This document shows positions 63,053 to 64,000 of a DNA stretch of 64,000 nucleotides, piece after piece (position 1 is the first letter of the stretch; every line of letters begins with the position of its first letter). A model generated the notes under the pieces. It worked only from the letters and a program-made list of their open reading frames with translations, ran no database searches and was not told where the DNA came from. The position numbers were made by a program, and so were the translations under genes. Origin of the DNA: Haloferax sulfurifontis ATCC BAA-897 (GTDB taxonomy: Archaea > Halobacteriota > Halobacteria > Halobacteriales > Haloferacaceae); NCBI RefSeq assembly GCF_000337835.1, contig NZ_AOLM01000012.1:1-64000 (forward strand), in the 5' to 3' direction.

Positions 63053-63240
63053 TGAGTACGGCCGCACCCCACAGTTCCGGCGAACTGGCGGACGCACCCG
63101 TGTTCGACCTCGAATGCATCTACGACGACCCGGAGAACCCGACCGAACTGACGGTCTTCTCCCCGAAGTCGGAGGAGTTGACCACCTCGTGGATTACGGT
63201 CGACCGCGGGAGCGCCGTCTCGCTGGACGATATCGCGTAG
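63052..63240 (+). CDS. 62-residue DUF7511-like protein, coupled to the zinc-ribbon gene
   Basis: Starts MSTAAPHSSGELADAP and continues with a compact beta-rich body (FDLECIYDDPENPTELTVFS; TTSWITVDRGSAVSLDD). From memory it resembles a haloarchaeal DUF7511 group. No enzymatic motif is present. It overlaps the stop of the zinc-ribbon gene by one base. Its function is unknown; the coupled arrangement suggests that the two proteins act together. Confidence 0.68.
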   Translation: MSTAAPHSSGELADAPVFDLECIYDDPENPTELTVFSPKSEELTTSWITVDRGSAVSLDDIA

Positions 63241-63322
63241 GGGGTCGGGGCGGAGTTGTTGGTTTTTGATGTTTGTCGAGTAAGTCGTCTAATCAGGGTG
63301 CTTGAGAGTTTCGTACCACGCT
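63241..63322. other. Abrupt drop in GC content, left edge of a probable acquired island
   Basis: Base composition changes here: the preceding gene is GC-rich, whereas from about 63,245 to the window edge the sequence is visibly AT-richer, with codons ending in A and T much more often. No gene lies in this short gap; an integration scar or insertion sequence end was not seen. Confidence 0.6.
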
Positions 63323-64000
63323 TCAAACGTCATTAGGAAACACTTCGTTGAGAACCTGATTTCTATAGTTCTGATTGACTGCCGCTTGATAGACAAGTGG
63401 TTGATGAGAACTTTGATGGATAGAGCCAGAGGCTCTTTGAGCCTCACATATTGCGGCTTTCATCCACTCTCGGCGGAAAGTTGGGGTCAACATACGCTCA
63501 GGAGTTCCTTCGTATTCCACCCAATGGGGTGTCTTCTCTTCATCTTCTCCAGTGTTAGCTGAAAAATCAAGGTATCCATCTGCTTTTTCAATCAACTCAT
63601 CGAGGTTCTCGGTCTCCTCTCCGATAATGAATCCAGTCTTGGCTTTCCCTGTAAAGAAGGCACCTAATACCATACGTCGGTTAATAGAGATACTGATTCG
63701 TTTCTTTTGAGGGATTGCTGTGACCAACTCCGAATCATCCTCAGTTAGTCCCGTAGCGGCTATCAAGTCGCTCAGAAGATCGAAGAAGGAATCAGCCCAC
63801 TCCCGGCTTGGAGCCAATTGAACGCGATTCACTAGCGCTCTGTGTCCGTCGTCATCCACTTCTATGCTTCCCGCTATTGGTGGTTCAGTATCTTGTACGA
63901 AACTCGCGTTTACCCTTGGAGCATCAGAAGTAAGGGATGTAGGCCGTGAGTGGGTTGAAGAGCCAGACGGCGATGTATGGATAAGTTCATCAAGTTCTTC
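63323..64000 (-). CDS. Unrecognised protein, 5' end outside window, low-GC gene
   Basis: At least 225 codons. The frame stays open from the stop at 63,323 to the window edge, so the start lies outside; a GTG at 63,859 could start a shorter version but upstream codons are also open. The visible C-terminal part has mixed alpha/beta character (KKRISISINRRMVLGAFFTG; KAKTGFIIGEETENLDELIE). The Ser/Pro-rich beginning (HTSPSGSSTHSRPTSLTSDA) looks like a linker, implying another domain further upstream. Codon use is AT-rich compared with the window, pointing to recent transfer. No family could be named; a defence or mobile-element gene would fit this composition but is speculation. Confidence 0.6.
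   Translation of the reverse strand, partial: EELDELIHTSPSGSSTHSRPTSLTSDAPRVNASFVQDTEPPIAGSIEVDDDGHRALVNRVQLAPSREWADSFFDLLSDLIAATGLTEDDSELVTAIPQKKRISISINRRMVLGAFFTGKAKTGFIIGEETENLDELIEKADGYLDFSANTGEDEEKTPHWVEYEGTPERMLTPTFRREWMKAAICEAQRASGSIHQSSHQPLVYQAAVNQNYRNQVLNEVFPNDV

Noticed and set aside
62604-63119. A 171-codon minus-strand frame across the zinc-ribbon pair.
   Set aside because: Overlaps two better-supported plus-strand genes and shows neither the usual codon bias nor any recognisable domain.

Overview
The window is a chromosomal segment of a halophilic archaeon, most likely Haloferax or a close relative. The base composition is very GC-rich and the predicted proteins are strongly acidic. 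Many genes have a TATA-like element about 25-32 bp upstream of the start codon, as expected for leaderless transcripts. Typical archaeal and haloarchaeal genes are present: MptA-type GTP cyclohydrolase, RadB, HerA, NurA, ribosomal protein S8e, CDC48-type AAA ATPase, TrmB regulators, Tat-dependent lipoproteins and archaeal PilB/PilC. The order carB ... rps8e - phoU-like - pstSCAB-phoU - cdc48 - larC - radB fits my memory of Haloferax volcanii, but this could not be checked by search.

Layout. Bases 1-13,200 hold a partial homoserine kinase, an FAD oxidoreductase, a TetR-MATE efflux pair with a visible palindromic operator, a zinc-ribbon winged-helix protein, a pyridine-nucleotide-disulfide-type oxidoreductase, mptA, a TrmB regulator, a DUF255 thioredoxin-like protein and an FxsA-like membrane protein. 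A tRNA-Ile(GAU) follows at 13,387. Bases 13,460-21,030 contain small proteins, a cation/Ca2+ exchanger, an S66 peptidase and two genes that each appear broken by a single-base frameshift: a PHP-domain protein and a GNAT acetyltransferase. Bases 21,170-36,730 carry carB, NAD kinase, a KaiC-like ATPase, a PLP decarboxylase, HerA and NurA flanking a small divergent gene, a HAD hydrolase and rps8e.

Bases 36,890-43,720 form a phosphate-uptake region. A PhoU-like regulator with an AbrB-type DNA-binding domain lies divergent to pstS-pstC-pstA-pstB-phoU. PstA has an extra block of about seven membrane helices at its N terminus. Next come CDC48, LarC with a histidine-rich tandem-repeat insert, a Tat-exported protein, a RuvC/YqgF-like protein divergent from radB, and a four-CBS-domain protein whose C-terminal part looks like a ribosome hibernation factor.

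Bases 51,700-59,990 are a pilB-pilC operon followed by two very large, mutually homologous pilin-like proteins. One carries an Ig-like domain and a beta-solenoid-like tail, the other an Ig-like domain. This is the most promising candidate for an under-described surface system. The right end holds a HAD dehalogenase, small membrane and secreted proteins, a coupled pair of tiny genes, and from about 63,240 an abrupt drop in GC with an unrecognised gene running off the edge, which looks like the start of an acquired island.
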